A stretch of DNA of 29,675 bases. Source: an uncultured Caryophanales bacterium. Its GTDB lineage: Bacteria > Bacillota_I > Bacilli_A > RFN20 > CAG-826. Location of the stretch: the NCBI GenBank assembly GCA_937902735.1, contig CALELS010000009.1:1-29675 (forward strand), read 5' to 3'. The translations under genes and the position numbers were made by a program. The notes under the pieces were generated by a model. It saw nothing but the letters and a program-made list of their open reading frames with translations. It was not told the DNA's origin and did not search any database. This document shows, piece by piece, positions 29,598-29,675 of the stretch; the first letter of the stretch is position 1; each line of letters starts with the position of its first letter.

Positions 29598-29675
29598 TTA
29601 AAAATAAAAGCAACTGCCTTTTGTTAAGTGACAAAGTTAACGCAACATTTCCTGTAATTTGACATTTTGTCAATT

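Noticed and set aside
29609..29620. Phage attachment site derived from tRNA-Arg
   Set aside because: The matching 12-mer is inverted and comes from the anticodon arm; no integrase gene is in the window.

Overview
The window is AT-rich and looks like a chromosomal segment of an uncultured, fermentative low-GC Bacillota, probably a gut- or rumen-type Bacilli/Mollicutes relative (RF39-, Izemoplasma- or Erysipelotrichia-like). I base this on base composition, many LxxC lipoproteins, a surface protein with a CBM26-like starch-binding module and a C-terminal membrane anchor, a Pro/Ala-linked membrane protein family common in such genomes, and CCA-encoding tRNAs. TGA is used as a stop (for example at 10886-10888) and I see no in-frame TGA, so the genetic code is the standard bacterial one. 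The taxonomic placement is inference.

Layout. 1-2.4 kb: starch-binding surface protein (minus strand) with its own promoter, a LacI/CcpA-like operator and a structured leader. 2.4-5.7 kb: a YhhN membrane enzyme, peptidase T and a four-TM protein with a conserved C-terminal domain (plus). 5.7-7.8 kb: a two-gene minus operon (alpha/beta hydrolase, methyltransferase-like protein). 7.9-12.1 kb: a tightly coupled plus operon of a DUF1624/HGSNAT-type membrane acyltransferase, an acyl-adenylate ligase and an MTA/SAH-deaminase-type amidohydrolase. 12.1-13.2 kb: a lipoprotein with two thioredoxin-like domains (minus). 13.4-13.9 kb: five tRNAs (Cys, Arg, Pro, Ala, Met). 14.0-15.1 kb: a class II Fic protein bracketed by two near-identical palindromic elements. 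15.1-16.5 kb: PlsC-type acyltransferase and flavodoxin. 16.5-20.2 kb: a minus operon of lipoprotein, two ABC ATPases and an ABC-2 permease. 20.2-23.4 kb: a ferrous-iron operon feoA-feoA-feoB plus a 58-residue Cys-rich FeoB partner. 23.4-24.5 kb: an Ig-like lipoprotein. 24.46-24.94 kb: a compact structured RNA gene with its own promoter and terminator, plus tRNA-Ser and a CAT-anticodon tRNA (minus). 25.0-26.5 kb: a DtxR/MntR-type metalloregulator, a small membrane protein and an FMN-reductase-like protein. 26.5-28.2 kb: pyridoxamine kinase and a lipoprotein (minus). 28.3-29.6 kb: a RhuM-family protein and tRNA-Arg (minus).

The items I find most worth pursuing are: (1) an orphan GC-rich, cloverleaf-like RNA of about 118 nt (24463-24580, minus) with a consensus promoter and a Rho-independent terminator, matching no RNA family I can name; (2) the Fic gene flanked by duplicated palindromes; (3) a recurring leaderless architecture, in which the start codon falls at about +1 of the promoter at seven or so genes, while other genes have strong Shine-Dalgarno sequences; (4) two micro-ORFs whose stop codons overlap the start of the main gene.

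Iron handling is a plausible theme. The feo operon carries an inverted repeat between promoter and start codon, and a DtxR-family regulator lies 2 kb downstream. Cell-envelope proteins (surface protein, four lipoproteins, acyltransferases, ABC exporter) make up most of the rest.
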